Source: Daucus carota subsp. sativus
Lineage: Eukaryota; Streptophyta; Magnoliopsida; Apiales; Apiaceae
Length of the DNA: 64,000 nt
NCBI RefSeq assembly: GCF_001625215.2
Contig: NC_030381.2
Coordinates: 1,203,131-1,267,130, forward strand
Direction: 5' to 3'
The position numbers and the translations under genes are program-made. The number at the start of each line of letters is the position of its first letter. The stretch's first letter is position 1. A model generated the notes under the pieces. The model did no database searches. It was not told the origin of the DNA and was given only the letters and a program-made list of their open reading frames with translations. Positions 11,431 to 24,664 of the stretch are shown one piece after another.

Positions 11431-11699
11431 TACTCCCTCCGTTTCCCTCCGTTTCTTTTTTCTTTTCTTGTTTGTGATGTCGGCACTGTTCATAACATGA
11501 CACAAATTACTAATTTACATCTAATCTACAAAACTAAATATAGTCATGAGTGATCTTGTTAGATTCGTATTCACAAGTACTTTAATACGATGAAGTTAAT
11601 ATATTTAATGCTATTACAAAATGAAAGATATTAACGATCAAAAGTGCGTGTTGGCAAACGTGAAAAGTACAGGAAAAGTATTTAGAGACGGAGGGAGTA
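11431..11699. mobile_element. Stowaway MITE upstream of the trihelix gene
   Basis: Starts TACTCCCTCCGT and ends ACGGAGGGAGTA, the diagnostic Stowaway (Tc1/mariner-type) inverted ends with TA target duplication. It is 269 bp, has no coding capacity, and sits in the promoter-proximal region of the minus-strand trihelix gene. Confidence 0.9.
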
Positions 11700-12483
11700 T
11701 AGTTCTCCTTGTATTCCTGCTCTTCATTCTTTTTTATTAGTCGTTATTTTTTGCATGTATTTTGAAGTGCAAAAAATGTATTTTTATTTATTATTTTTAA
11801 ATTTTTTTTTTTCTGAATAAAAATATATATGTTAAACTTTTATTTAGAAAAAAAATTGAAAAATAATACGTAGAAATATGTTTTTTATACACCTCAAATT
11901 ACGTGCACAAAGTCAAAGCGACTAATAAAAAGAACGACGAAATTTTTTTTTAAAAAAAAATCAAACAAATTTCATTCAACTTGACCGATCAAAAGAAAAG
12001 CCTCGGTAAATACTTAGGAGGAAACGCAAAAATAACTGGAAAATTAAGAAATATTTTCTATATTACTAGTCAAATTTGAAATGAAATTAGATATTTATTT
12101 ATTGCATTCCATATTAATAGCTCATCTTTTTAGTTAGATTGATAAAAGTTTTATTAATATATAAAAAACTACTATATAATCAAAAAATATTATAAATCTT
12201 GTATCAATAGGAGGGTTTCTGTAATTCTCTTTAAAATGTATTTTTCAAATTCTCAAATTTATAAAAGTATAATGTATAATATTTAGCAAAACAAGATCAA
12301 TTTGATTAAAAAAATGTATATAGACTACTAATCTGAATAATAAATAACATTTAAATTATAATTATTAATATGAATAAAAGTTAAAAAAAACTACAATTCA
12401 GAATTTTTAGTGTAGTTTTTTAAAATTTGACTGTTATAGTGGCATGGGAGAATAATTTTATTGTAATATTACAAAACTAGTGA
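11700..12483. other. AT-rich intergenic sequence
   Basis: Very AT-rich, with several homopolymer A and T runs. No gene, RNA or clear transposon end recognised. Confidence 0.5.
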
Positions 12484-12491
12484 AATATCAC

Positions 12492-12957
12492 TAGGGGTGG
12501 CAATCGTTTCGTTTCGTATACTTTCGTTTCGTGTATTTTTGTGTTTCGTGTACTCGAAGGTGAAACCCGTATCCGCCCATTATTAATTTCGTGTACCTAA
12601 TTTGAAACCCGTATCCGATCCGAATCGTTTCGTGTATATTTCGTGTACTTTTCGTGTATATTATATATAAAAATATTAATATATTTTTAATCAAAAAATG
12701 GATTTAATATATATTTTCCTTTATAAATTTATTAAATGTGAATGATATATTTATATATAATAAATATTATCTACAAATATTTCGTGTACTTTCGTGTATT
12801 TCGTGTACCCCAAATGAAAACCCATATCCAACACGAAATCTATCGTGTAATTTCGTGTACTTTCGTGCTTCGTGTATCGAAAATCAAAACCCATATTCAT
12901 TTTTTTCGTGTCATTTCGTTTCGTGTTAGCGTGTCACGTGTCAAATTGCCAGGCCTA
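12492..12957. mobile_element. hAT-type non-autonomous element built of TTTCGTGTA repeats
   Basis: Ends TAGGGGTGGCAAT and, in reverse complement, TAGGCCTGGCAAT. The flanks are 8-bp repeats AATATCAC (12484-12491) and AATATCAT (12958-12965), one mismatch. TAGGGGTG-type ends with 8-bp duplications are a plant hAT hallmark. The interior has well over ten copies of TTTCGTGTA or close variants near both ends, flanking an AT-rich core. Its frames at 12491-13044 are repeat artefacts. Confidence 0.83.
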
Positions 12958-12965
12958 AATATCAT

Positions 12966-13608
12966 TGTCAAAATCATAATTACGAGAATGTTTTATATAC
13001 TAATGAAAAATATCATAAAAGACAAAAATATAGTATTGGGATAAATTTTGGTTTCGACATCTTCTACTTTTGCAAAATTATAAGCAAAGTTGCAAAACCT
13101 TCTTTAGATCAAAAACATTCTAGAATCATATATACATGATACACCACATAATCTCTACTTTTGTCCATGTATAATCTCAAATGAAAAACCTTAATAAATA
13201 TATACCTTGGTATGTACAATGTAACATTAATAAGAAAAATGTTTATCCAAAAAACACAATCACAAGTCTTCAATGACATCAATCAGATTCCAGCTCTTAT
13301 TAACAGTTTCAGTGGGGTACTAATTCTCAACAGATCAACCAGATTCCAGCTCCTTCATAACCATCTCATTACCAAAATGCTATGTAAAAGAACAAATACT
13401 TGGTCAATTGTGTCCAAGAGAAAAAACCCCACGTCAATCGTCAGCAAGAAAATATAAATTTCACCTAGGGTCAGTGTCCATGTAGTCTTTTGGCTAAAAT
13501 TCTCTGAAGACGAACTTCGTTTAAAACAATGGCAAAAGCCTTGAGAGCCGCTGTTGGTATGATATTCTTTCATATGAAAAAGTTTGTAAAACTTAGTAAC
13601 GTCTCTTT
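12966..13608. other. Intergenic and probable 3' UTR of the SEC14-like gene
   Basis: AT-rich. The right part is likely the 3' UTR of the minus-strand gene ending at 13609. The frame at 13355-13723 on the minus strand overlaps the true last exon in the wrong frame and is not a gene. Confidence 0.5.
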
Positions 13609-16600
13609 TCAATGTTGAAAAGACTTGGAACTTCTTGACCAACATGAGTTTGTCCCCTGAAACCCACAGAACAAGTATATTAGCAGCAGGGACAAAGTGC
13701 TGCAATTTTATATAATCACTCATGTCAAACAGACAAGTAAAATTGAATGTATACTTATGTTGCTGCTTATCAATTTTCGAGTGGGGAAAGAGTTAAAGAC
13801 TTGATGGGAGCTTCAGAACTATAAGAACGACGACTACACTTAAAAAATCCTTTCTATCACTGCAACTAACATTGAGTTACTATAGGTCAAAGGAAGGATA
13901 GGAAGAAAAGAGGATGGATTTGTGACATGTTCAGGTACAAGCCCCCATTTCAGTCTAATCTAAAAAGAGAGTTGTTTCTTGCTTCCATAAGATGATCCTG
14001 CACTCTACTTGATTTGAAGTTATTTCCAAAAATGAAATCAGTGAAGAATATTGTGACATCCTTTTCATACATATGTATGTTTTAAAAAATATCAGTTGGC
14101 ACAATTTTCTAACATATTGAAAAGAATTTGAAAGTGCTTATAATTTTATTGAACGCTTAAATGAATTATAATAGTTGACCGGGCAATATCTGTATCTTGA
14201 TTGAAAAATGGACTGGTTATGACCAGAAGTAAGTGCATATTAATATAATAATAATAATAAAAAAAAAGAGGTTCCTAGGATACTATACTTGCCATACTAT
14301 CTTGCCTCAGTCTTGACACTGGGCGATCAGGGCCGGCTCTACCTTAAAGCAAACTAAGCAGTTGCTTAGGGCCCCCAAACAAAAAAAGGCCCCCAAAAAT
14401 TTAAAACCTCTTTATATATATGCATACACAAATATTAATATTTGTTTTATTAAAAAATTTATTGGAAACAAAATTTTATCAAACAATTTTAATTTCTTTA
14501 ATATATTTAATTAATAATAAAAAATGACTTATTATTTAAAAATTAGAATAATTAAAAAAAATTCATTTAATTGAAAGATTTTTGAAATATAAATTATTTT
14601 ATTATGTTTCTATAAATAATTTTTATCATATTTATATAAATATTTTTTTTCAAAAGAAATTAAAATATATATCACGAATAATTGTGATGAAAATATTATT
14701 CCATTTATTAATATATTTCATGTACAAAATGTACGGAATCAAATATAAAAAATAATAGTAATAGACGTAAAAGAAGTCTAAAGACAAGTATGTGTCATAA
14801 ATAAATTTTCTAGTTAAATGTAATATCAAGTTTATTAAAGTAAATGTTAATTATCAATATTAAAGTTACTAAGGTCTTTTTTTTTTCTTTTGTCTATATA
14901 AATGATAAAATATTAAGAACAAAAAATTACTCTTTCAATTTGTCTTTTCAGCTTTTACTGTGTGCATCAGTTCATAACTCTTCCTCAACGACTCTAATGT
15001 AAGATACTAAACTATTATAATCTTTTTTGATACTTTTCTCATCTTCATCATTCAACATCCAATATTGAGGTAAGGATTTTATGATAATAAATTTATATTA
15101 CATCAAAAAAATTATAATAAATATGTATGGGCCTCATTTTTAAGTTTTGCTTAGGGCCCCAAATTTGATTGAGCCGGCACTGTGGGCGATGTCCATCTCA
15201 CAACTCCTATTTTGTGTAGGGTTGGGGTAAATGGAATGGGGGGAAGGATTGGAATGAAAATTTGTGAGTAGAAATAAGGCGAAAGAAAGGACATAAGAGG
15301 GGAGAGTGGACAAAAATGTGAGACTGGAAACTTTGTATGAGGAAGATGAGTAAGGAGGATGGAGTATTTTTTTTCTCAGATTGGTGAATTTGAGTTTTAT
15401 TTCAACAACTGAGAAAGAAAAGGAGTACCAGGTACTAAGAGGAACTAAAGTGGCTGAACTACCTCAAGAAAGACTTGCCTCAGTGTTGAGCCCTTGGCTT
15501 ATTGCATATTTTACACTCGCAAACTATGCCTTCGTGAGGTAGGGTATTTAAATACCTACTAGGAAAGCCTAGCTACTTTGTTGAGTAGCTTCATAATTAA
15601 CTGGGGATTGGCGATAGAGGATTCAGGATAGAACTGACTGCAATTACTACTTACTCGTATATAATGAGGAGCAAACACAGTCTTATCTACTTCGTCCGAA
15701 AGCCCTATGCAAAAGGAATATAGGATGGAATGATAATTAATTAGTAACTATTTCCTTCCCTCTCAATTTCATCAACCAAACACAACACCAGTTACTACAA
15801 GGGAGTCGTCTACTTACGTTTATGTTGTTTTCTCTTAAACTTTCCATTGACTCTGCAAGTTCCATTTGTTTTGAAGCTGTTGCAAGTAATGCCTGCAGAT
15901 GGAGAGAAAAATTCAAGTTCTAGTTTTGTCTTTATATTAGGTACTATATTAAGTGCAAGGAGTAACTTACTTTCTTTGTCTTTTGCAGGTCATATTCAAT
16001 TGATTTTATACGATTAAGTGACTCAAGTAGTATGTCATCCTTCTCAGGAGGCATGCTTGTAGGCTTATTGACCAGCTCAGTCACCAATGACTCTAAATTT
16101 TTTAATCTGTTCCAGCATGGATCAAGATGGTCCTCTTCTTTAGCTTGTGGAATCTGATGGGACTGATTTTCCAATGAAAGTTCTGATTCGCTTTCGCATT
16201 TCTCCTCATCTTTCTTTACAATATACTTGCCCATACCAAGTAGTATAAAATATATACACACCAAAAATTTGCATATGTGGTCAACTATACTCGTAATGCA
16301 CTTCTTCAACACCCTTTCTTGTCCAACATGACTAATCAAAGTAGCTGTTGCAAGGGTCAAAAAAGGATACATGAGTACCTCAAGGTAAATATCATAACTT
16401 CGTCATGCAAAGCAATTATGTTTTCTAGGATGTGGTCGATATGGCGTGACTTTACAAAAATTTGTGCCTCATATTTTATGTTTCTCGTACGATTATTTTT
16501 TTAATTCGCACACAATATTTTACAAGTGAAACATAATAGAATAGATTTACTGATATCAGCTAACAATGGTCACTTACTTGTTGGATTCACATGTATTGAC

Positions 16601-19600
16601 ATCCGAGAAGATTTTTCCACTAGATCATGGACACATGTAGAATCTCTTGTTTCCTGAGACAATAACAACATGAGCAGGTATATCAGACCATCAATTAGAT
16701 GTACTTACACATACAATTATATGTGTAGTATTACAAAACTTGATGCAACAAAAAACACTGGTTATATTTTCCCTGCTGTGCATGTGTGTGAAAATGAGAG
16801 TGAGAGAGAGCTGTAATGTCAATTATTAAGTGCTATCAGGAGAAAGGTAGAAGATCTCGAACACCTATAGTCCCATAGACATCTTGTGAAGCTGGCATTT
16901 CATTTAATTGTTAAAAGAAAATTTACTATCATATCAAATATGGTAGTCATATTTAATATGTAAGAAATTCACTCTCCTATAGAGAAAATTAGATAGTGAG
17001 ATTGGTCGGAACTACATCAAAATCCAAAAATGAAATGTTAAAGGTACAAGATACTTACTTCAGAATGAATGCTAGGCTGCATGATACCAGAAGCTGGGAA
17101 TCTCGCTTCTGATCCTGAATCAGCAGAAACAATTTCTGAACTCTGATGCTATACAGTTACAGAGAACCAAACTTATAGTTAGACCATTGCATATTACTGA
17201 AAGAATCATACAGGTCTACCTTCATTGTATAATAACTGCACACCTCGCGAAGAGTAGATTTGGCTTCTAATTCATCAACATCAGAAGAACTGCTAAATTT
17301 TCCGAGAAACATTGCTTCTTCAATATGTACTAGCTGCCATTAACCATTGCATGAGCAACAACTAATGATTAGTGATAGTAATAGGCACAACAGACTGAAG
17401 CCTTATTTATCTTGTACTTGCAATGACTGAATAACATCCAAGGTTGAATGTACATACCTTCATCAACTCTGGATCATTCCATGGTCCCTTTTCTGATCTA
17501 AGACACCCACCTTCATTTGGGCACAAGCACGTTCCCCCGAGAGATACTGGCAATTGACTGTTGATAGAAAATAATTATAACAGGTGCATAATAAATTACA
17601 AAAACACTCCAAAACGAAGAGTTAGGGCCTGATAAAAAGCAAAGTAGAAGCTAAAACTCTAACCTTGGTTCAACAACTTCAAACAACTGCTTCTGAAATT
17701 TGTTTCCCAAAACCTGAGGATTAGCTCACATCATAAACAATTCTGACAACCTTCAACAATATACAAATGCTAAAAAATCATACATAATTACATATCTTAC
17801 ATGTATCTTTGCTGTAGTCCTTGGATCAAGAAATCCCTTTGCTGTATTCCACAGAAACTTGAACCCGCTACCAGCATTAACAATATACATCTGATTTAAA
17901 GTCTAAAAAGTATACTAAATCAGATAAAAAGAACTTCGAAAGACACAAAATCATATTCAAATGTCCATGACTTCAATAACTTAAGCACCTCAGGATAGTT
18001 TTCTCCATCTATTTTTTGCATGCGCATGACAAGATCATGTGCAACTTTGCCAAAACTCATCCAGTTCTGCAAAATTAACACATATTCAAAATCGTTGAAG
18101 ATTGTTCAAAATGGTGCTATGTGTAGATGGAGTTCTAAGCTAACCATCCCCAGCACGTCCAGTATTGTGGTAGTAGAATCTATATGCCTCCTTGCTGCAA
18201 CTGAACAAGCTGGAAACTTCTCAGCAAACGTTTTCTCAAACCCCTGAACGTGATACTTTAAAAATCTATCCACTGTGGTCACACTCATTAGCTTACTAGG
18301 TTCAACTTTTCCAAGTCTTTCAATATAAACAGGCCGTCCTCCTCGGTCTACACCATGGAAACCATGAGGATAATATCTCTGAACATCTTCATGTTCATCA
18401 TATACAAAATCCTAAAAGTAGATCATCACACAAGCAACCGAATAAAATGTCGATATAACATATCTCATAAGTGGATTCACACAATTCAAATGTCATAAAA
18501 AGTACTATTATGATACACAGAACCAAATATTCGGAGTTAATGTATTCACTCCCTTTTAAATTCAGGGGGATGATATTGATGAGAGGTGAATGATTTTGGT
18601 TTGCAACATTGCAGCCAATATTCAGTAACGAAGAAACCGAGCCTTAGTTGCTCATCTTGGCCAGGATCTAGACTGTGTGCATTCAAAACCGATTCAATTC
18701 TTGGTGTGTGTGTGTGTTGGCGGGGGTGCAAAAGGATAATACAAAAGGCTAAAACCCTGTGCTACATTTGTTGGGGAGAATGGTATGAAATAAAATAAAA
18801 AATATTGTGAACAATATTACAAAAGAAACCATGGAGGAAAAAGTGAAATAAAATGAGGGTGTGCAGATTTAGGTTTCTCATGATGAGATTTGGGAAGAAT
18901 ATGGGTTGAATGCAAAATGAAGCAATCCTTCTCAATTTGGTGGGTTTGAGCTCTAATATAGGTTGGTGGGAATGGAATGGAGGAGGAAATACAATTATAG
19001 GAGATACAACTCTCAAGTAGTACAAATTTTATCCTTTCCCTCCCAATTCATTTACCCATGTAACTCTAAAGTAGTACAAATTTTATCCTTTCCCTCCCAA
19101 TTCATTTACCCATGTAACTCTAAAGTAGTACAAATTTTATCCTTTCCCTCCCAATTCATTTACCCAAACCGAACACAACATGATGCAACTATAGAGTCAA
19201 AATATATACTACAACCTATTATTACCTGTATGATAGAGTCGACCCTATTCTCTCTCCTCCAGTTTAGCATCTCTGCCCACATATGGATTGTCTTATCAAA
19301 ATCAAACTTTCTGGCCTTCAAAAATCTGTAATGACAACCATTAATTCCCTAAATATTGGACTGAAAAGTGCAAGATGCTAGAGAATATTCAAGTGATGAA
19401 CTAAGATGTTAATCAAAGCTTTTATAACTCAGACCGAGCAAGTACAATGAGTTGGTCAGGGCTAAACTTTGCTACTACCAGAAAACAGATGACGCACATG
19501 TCAATGCATCTAGTTCTATTGTAAAAAAACATTTAATGTAACCCATTAAGTGATTCTGGGTTCAATTTCTAGCAGCTACAAGGTTCACAATTTTTCACCA

Positions 19601-21024
19601 AACAAGAATAGAAGAGTATGTGCAATAAGGGCTGGTGAGATTACCTTATTGTTATTAGTTTAATCTATAGTAGTACTCTTAACTGTTGGTATTAAAACAT
19701 ATCTAGAGTTTGTTGCAGACTAAAACTTGATCTGAAGACTTAATTTTTCCTAAAATAGTCTTTGCCTATTCAAAATGCTTCGCAGCAAGAAAACGTTGGG
19801 GATTTCATGTCCCATCTTCTGATTTCAATATAATATGGGCAGTTTGTGATCATACCAGAACAAAGTTATTAATTATCCTTGGCACACTGTAACACTTCAG
19901 TAAGCAGCCTTGACCATTTTCAGAATAATTCCAGAGTGGTATTCCTCAAAAATTCTCATTGACAGGTATTACTAACTGACCATTTGCAATAACTTCTTAT
20001 AATGAACAGCATTATTTCACACTTCGACAAGTCCCCCATCCTGAATTAGATAGCATTATTACAAATCCCTGTCCCCACAATATGTTTTAGGTGACACGTA
20101 CTACTTGCCTATTCCCGGTTTTCTTTCCTTCTGATCAATCCTTTGTTCTATTAATCTATGATTTCAAAAGGTAACAAAAGAACACATCAGACAAGAAGTT
20201 CATGCAACTCTAAAAGCTAAAACTTCAATCCATTCCTTCTTTCTACAAATTACAAAGTTGATTAGAATGTTAGAAATGGTTTCTATAAAAAAAATGTGAT
20301 GAAGTTTACAGTCTGATCCACTGCAATCAGTGGTAGATTATCAATATTTTGCCAATGAAAGTAATCATACTTCGGGAAAGGTGTGTTGAATTTAAATGGA
20401 TTCTTTCATCTTGCACATGACTAAAATAAAGATACCTTGATATAAAAAAAAAAGTATAAAGACTCATGATCGTTATAATTAGGAATTGGTATGAGCTTTT
20501 CATTTTTTCAACCGTGTGAGAATTTAGTCTTAGCCTAGGCAAATTACACAGCAAATATTCATGATACATCATGTATACTTTGTATCTCATCAGAAATACA
20601 CTTATATAGCCAAGTTACCTCAATATAGTGTGGTAATCATCATGACGAGGTGGGAGCAGGTCTTTCTCAATCAATAACTGGCGAAATGCATTCACAGACT
20701 TCTCTTCTTTTTCATCACGGTAATCATCAATGGAAATTGATGCATACCGACAATGAGCAACTCTGCTACTACGTCGCCTAAGAGTATGTGAAATTTTATG
20801 GGAGGCATTCATTGCTTTCTTCTTTAATGATCTGATCCGGATTCTTTTTTTCTCGTCCTCGGAAATCTCAAAATCAGATCTTCTAGCTCGTTCCTCTTCT
20901 CCTACATCGATTTCCATTAATCATCAAAATTCAGCGTGTAAACACTTCAACTCCATTACAAAAAAGCTACAATACAACAATCAATCTAATACAGCTAGGA
21001 TATATCAATATAAGTACCTGGCAT
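13609..21024 (-). CDS. SEC14-like phosphatidylinositol transfer protein (SFH type), 14 coding exons
   Basis: I reassembled this gene by splice sites and homology. Exons (minus strand order): 21024-21018, 20901-20619, 19325-19226, 18411-18145, 18066-17989, 17902-17801, 17713-17664, 17557-17458, 17333-17244, 17148-17059, 16653-16578, 16344-15971, 15892-15818, 13656-13609. They sum to 1,740 nt (579 aa), with all phases consistent and GT-AG at every intron. The product begins [14 protein letters not shown], has a basic linker ([18 protein letters not shown]), a CRAL-TRIO N segment ([19 protein letters not shown]), and a SEC14 lipid-binding domain ([52 protein letters not shown]). A hydrophobic segment and a coiled coil ([19 protein letters not shown]) follow, ending [18 protein letters not shown] proteins move phosphatidylinositol and phosphatidylcholine and support polarised growth and phosphoinositide signalling. 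The last intron (2.16 kb) holds a hAT element. A GA/CT-rich 5' leader lies upstream. Confidence 0.93.
14328..15182. mobile_element. hAT-type element inside the last SFH intron
   Basis: Ends CAGGGCCGGCTC and, in reverse complement, CAGTGCCGGCTC. The flanks are a perfect 8-bp repeat TGGGCGAT at 14320-14327 and 15183-15190. 855 bp, AT-rich inside, no transposase seen. Subterminal GCTTAGGGCCCC motifs occur near both ends in inverted order. Length and ends fit a non-autonomous or decayed hAT element. Confidence 0.88.
19015..19167. repeat. 54-bp minisatellite in an SFH intron
   Basis: About 2.8 head-to-tail copies of a 54-bp unit starting AAGTAGTACAAATTTTATCC at 19015, 19069 and 19123, nearly identical to each other. 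It produces the spurious repeated reading frame at 18963-19331. Confidence 0.93.
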
Positions 21025-22029
21025 TGTTTTTAATCCGCAAAATTAGAGTCTCCGAAAAAATATCTGCATCAATATCAGAAGTTAAATCTAGTGACATCCG
21101 TAAAATTAATCACGAAACAAACACATAATATATAGGACGAATCTAAGAATATCCTCAGCTGAAACTCTAAGCCAGATTGATGAATTATAATGAAATAATC
21201 GACAACATACAGAAGCAGAAATGAACAATAAAGACAGAAACCAGGTCCATATGCGTAATTCAACCACAAAAATCCACAAAAACAGATCACAAACTATAAA
21301 CAAACATATATAATTACATAATTAAGTCCATTTCATATGTAATACCTCAAAATCAACCGCATTCATATAAGGAAGACGATCGGCTACACGTAAATCGAGA
21401 AAATTCGTCTTTCAGCAGTAGACACAGTTAATGATACTAATAGTATAGATTTACTCTTTCTCGGAATAGTACTCTCTCTCTCTCTCCAGTTGATGAGAAT
21501 AGTACAGATTCTCTTTCTCTCTCTCAATCTCTCCCAATCTCTCTCGAACAACAACAAGCTAGTTGAAGCATAATTATCGTGAAAGCGTAGATGGTGTGAC
21601 TTTCTGGTTACGAAGCCTCCTCTTCGTGTATTTGTGTGTATATAAAAGCAAGTACATACATACAGATAGTAATAATCAAGCAGATTTTCACTTTTATCGA
21701 GCAAGCAAAAGAGAATAATACACGGCGAATTGCAGAGCTTGTGGGGATATTTTTATTATTGTTATATTTCCTTTTTCTTTACAAATTGTAATATCACTAT
21801 CAATTGTTCTCTCTGTATATTATTTTATACTATATTTATGCTTTTACGTAAATATATATGGATGACAGTGACGGTAACGTCGGTGATCTGGAACCGCCGT
21901 TTATTGCGTAACGCCGGCGTTTGGGGAACTTGTTTTTTCTTTTTTTAACTCTTTTAACGTTTTGTTTGATGGAACGTCGTCGTCATTACTGACGGAGGTT
22001 GTCAAGTTTTTAACTGGCTCGGCACCAAC
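21025..22029 (-). other. 5' leader and promoter region of the SFH gene
   Basis: 21025-21060 continues the first exon as 5' UTR. A dinucleotide-like CT run (GA on the coding strand) at about 21473-21545 is typical of plant 5' leaders. A further untranslated exon is likely but its borders are not clear. 21730-22029 shows nothing else recognisable. Confidence 0.45.
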
Positions 22030-22094
22030 CCAGTTTTGAGCTTAGTGATCTACAACGGTGTTGTCTATAATCGTTGGCTAAATTATACCCGTAA

Positions 22095-22489
22095 GAGCAT
22101 CTCCAACCGTGTTGGCTATAATCGTTGGCTAAATTGGATCAGTAAGATATTATGTAAAATTTGCTGAACCTGTAAGACACTTTGCTTCAATGGTATCAGC
22201 TATATTGGTTGGCTATAATTTAAAAATAGTATGTTATTAATATTTTAAATTGTTAAAATAGAATATATCAGTTCAATATGGTAATAAATGATGTACAATC
22301 TTCCTACAGATTTTCATACAGACCTGTAGAGGTTCGACAAATTTAGTCATCCATAGGAGGTTGGCTAAATTTATAGACAACAGGTGAGCATGGTTGGAGT
22401 TGAGTTTTTAGAGCTGTTGACTAAATTTTTTTATTTTAAGTAAGCCAACTCACCTTTTAGCCAAGGGCTTTAGATGGTTGGAGATGCTC
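22095..22489. mobile_element. Tourist-like MITE copy A
   Basis: Starts GAGCATCTCCAACCGTGTTG and ends ATGGTTGGAGATGCTC, inverted ends bounded by TAA on both sides (22092-22094, 22490-22492). A 3-bp TAA/TTA duplication is the PIF/Harbinger (Tourist) signature. Confidence 0.85.
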
Positions 22490-22492
22490 TAA

Positions 22493-22891
22493 GAGCATCT
22501 CTAACGGTGTTGGCTATAATCGTTGGCTAAATTGGACCTGCAAGACATTATGTAAAATTTGCTGAACCTGTAAGACATTTCGCTTCAATGGTACTGGCTA
22601 TATTGGTTGGCTATAATTTAAAAATAGTATGTTATTAATTAATATTTTAAATTGTTAAAATAGAATATATCAATTCAATATGGTAATAAATGATGTACAA
22701 TCTTCCTACAGATTTTCTTACAGACCTGTAGAGGTTCGATAAATTTAGCCATCCATAGGAGGTTGACTAAATTTATAGACAACAGGTGAGCATGGTTGGA
22801 GTTGAGTTTTTAGAGCTGTTGGCTAAATTTTTTTATTTTAAGTATGTCAACTCACCTTTTAGCCAAGGGGTTTATATGGTTGGAGATGCTC
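22493..22891. mobile_element. Tourist-like MITE copy B, directly adjoining copy A
   Basis: Starts GAGCATCTCTAACGGTGTTG and ends ATGGTTGGAGATGCTC, bounded by TAA at 22490-22492 (shared with copy A) and 22892-22894. It is highly similar to copy A in the same orientation. Confidence 0.85.
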
Positions 22892-23178
22892 TAAGATATT
22901 ATGTAAAATGTGCTGAAACTGTAAGACATTTTGCTACAATGATACTAGCTATAATTTAAAAATAGTATGTTATTAATATTTTAAATTGTTAAAATAGAAT
23001 ATATCAGTTTAATATGGTAATAAATGATGTACAATCTTCCTACAGATTTCTTTACAGACATGCAGAGGTTCGACAAATTTAGTCATCCATAGGTGGTTGG
23101 CTAAATTTATAGACAACAGCTCATCATGGTTGGAGTTGAGTTTTTGGAGTTGTTGGCTAAATTTTTTTATTTTAAGAC

Positions 23179-24098
23179 TTATTTTATTTTCTGGTTTAAT
23201 TGTCAATGTTTAATTTTGGGCAAAAGCAAAATTATTATTTTACAATCGTTCATGAAAGCCAATCAGAAGGTCTTAATATTAATCAACATTACCAATTACT
23301 CGTATTTTCAGTTATTTAATTATATAATTTTGATTAAACGATAAATTTTTCTAAATGATAGAAATATATATTAAGTATTAAATTACAATAGTATTCATTT
23401 ACATAAAAATAACTTCTGAAAAATATATAATTGGATTTTATAATAATTCATTATCATCACAAAGTTGGAATTTTTCCCTGCAGCACCTGTAACTCGTTTG
23501 TACTTAACGTAGTTTATGTGATAAGTTGAGAATTTAAAATATCTGTTTATATAATTTTGGCTTATTAATGATTTATAATAAATTATTAAAAATAAAATAT
23601 AAAAAATAAAATAATTTATGACCAACCTATGTTTTACGGGTAATTTTTATCTAATGTTTTTTTAAAAATCAAATCATTGAAAATATATCTTAAACTAACT
23701 TCTAATTTTAAGACAATTTTATATTTATTTTTTATTTTAAACTGATTTCTGACTTATTATATATTTGAGCCAAAAATCAAACGCCACGGGTGTTTACATG
23801 CAAATGATGCGAGCACTCGTGCTATTTTATGCAAAAGTAATCTAAAGCCAATTTTAGTTTATTTGCTTTACCTTTTTGTTACTCGTACAAGATAGTGCAA
23901 ATACATGCATGGTCCATATGTTTATATTTTAGGTGGGCTTTTTTAGAGGTGTGCCGTGTAAACTGCTCGATTCAATTTTAATAATTAGTTTTTAACTTTT
24001 TTAATATAAACCATTATGTTCAAAATTATCATGTCTCGGTAGACTCGTTCTGGAGTTCATAATTATGTTAGGCCATTCTGCAGACTGCAATTAGGTCA
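23179..24098. other. AT-rich intergenic sequence
   Basis: No gene or clear element end recognised. Only short open frames. Confidence 0.5.
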
Positions 24099-24664
24099 TT
24101 AGAGCATCTCCAATGGTGCTCCTAAGTCACTCCTTAAACAATAATATAAAAAGTGGCTCCTAGTGAGTTAGTACATTGAACAACGTGTGAGCTCCAATGC
24201 TACTCTTTATTGTGGCTCTCTATTCATATTTTATAATTATTTCAAATTCAATCATGCCAACACATTCAATTCAAATTTTGAAAGGAAAACTAATCAAATA
24301 TTTAAAATATCAATCATAATTTATAATATTAATTAATTGATAAAGTATCGACGGGAATGACCAACTAAAAATTATTCTTGCAAGCCCATTATTTATTATA
24401 TATATAAATATAAATACAAGGTGCTAATTAGTATGATAAATAAATTAAAATCATTAATTTAAATACAATTTCATTTATTATTTTTTGTGAGGAACTTTTT
24501 AATATATCTATGTGTTCAGTGACATGTAAATTTACTAGGATTCTTGATTGTTTCCCATTGCTAACGTCTCTCTATTTTCTCTAACGGTAAAAACATGAAA
24601 ACAGTATATATATGATGGCTCATTTCACTACTGTGTATATATAATATATATTTTGATTCTTGTA

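Larger units (their letters stand above)
22030..23178. mobile_element. Old Tourist-like MITE (copy C) split by two younger copies
   Basis: 22030-22094 matches the first part of the family (GTTGTCTATAATCGTTGGCT) up to its internal TAA. 22892-23178 resumes exactly after that TAA (GATATTATGTAAAATGTGCT) and runs to the 3' half. Copies A and B lie between. The outermost ends of C are degraded. Confidence 0.75.

Noticed and set aside
13355..13723. 122-aa minus frame near the SFH 3' end
   Set aside because: The true last SFH exon (13609-13656) reads another frame with a good acceptor and the family ending NSCW. The long frame has no homology.
18963..19331. 122-aa frame with an internally repeated peptide
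   Set aside because: The peptide repeat is the 54-bp minisatellite read through. It lies in an SFH intron, and the frame runs antisense across exon 3 of that gene.
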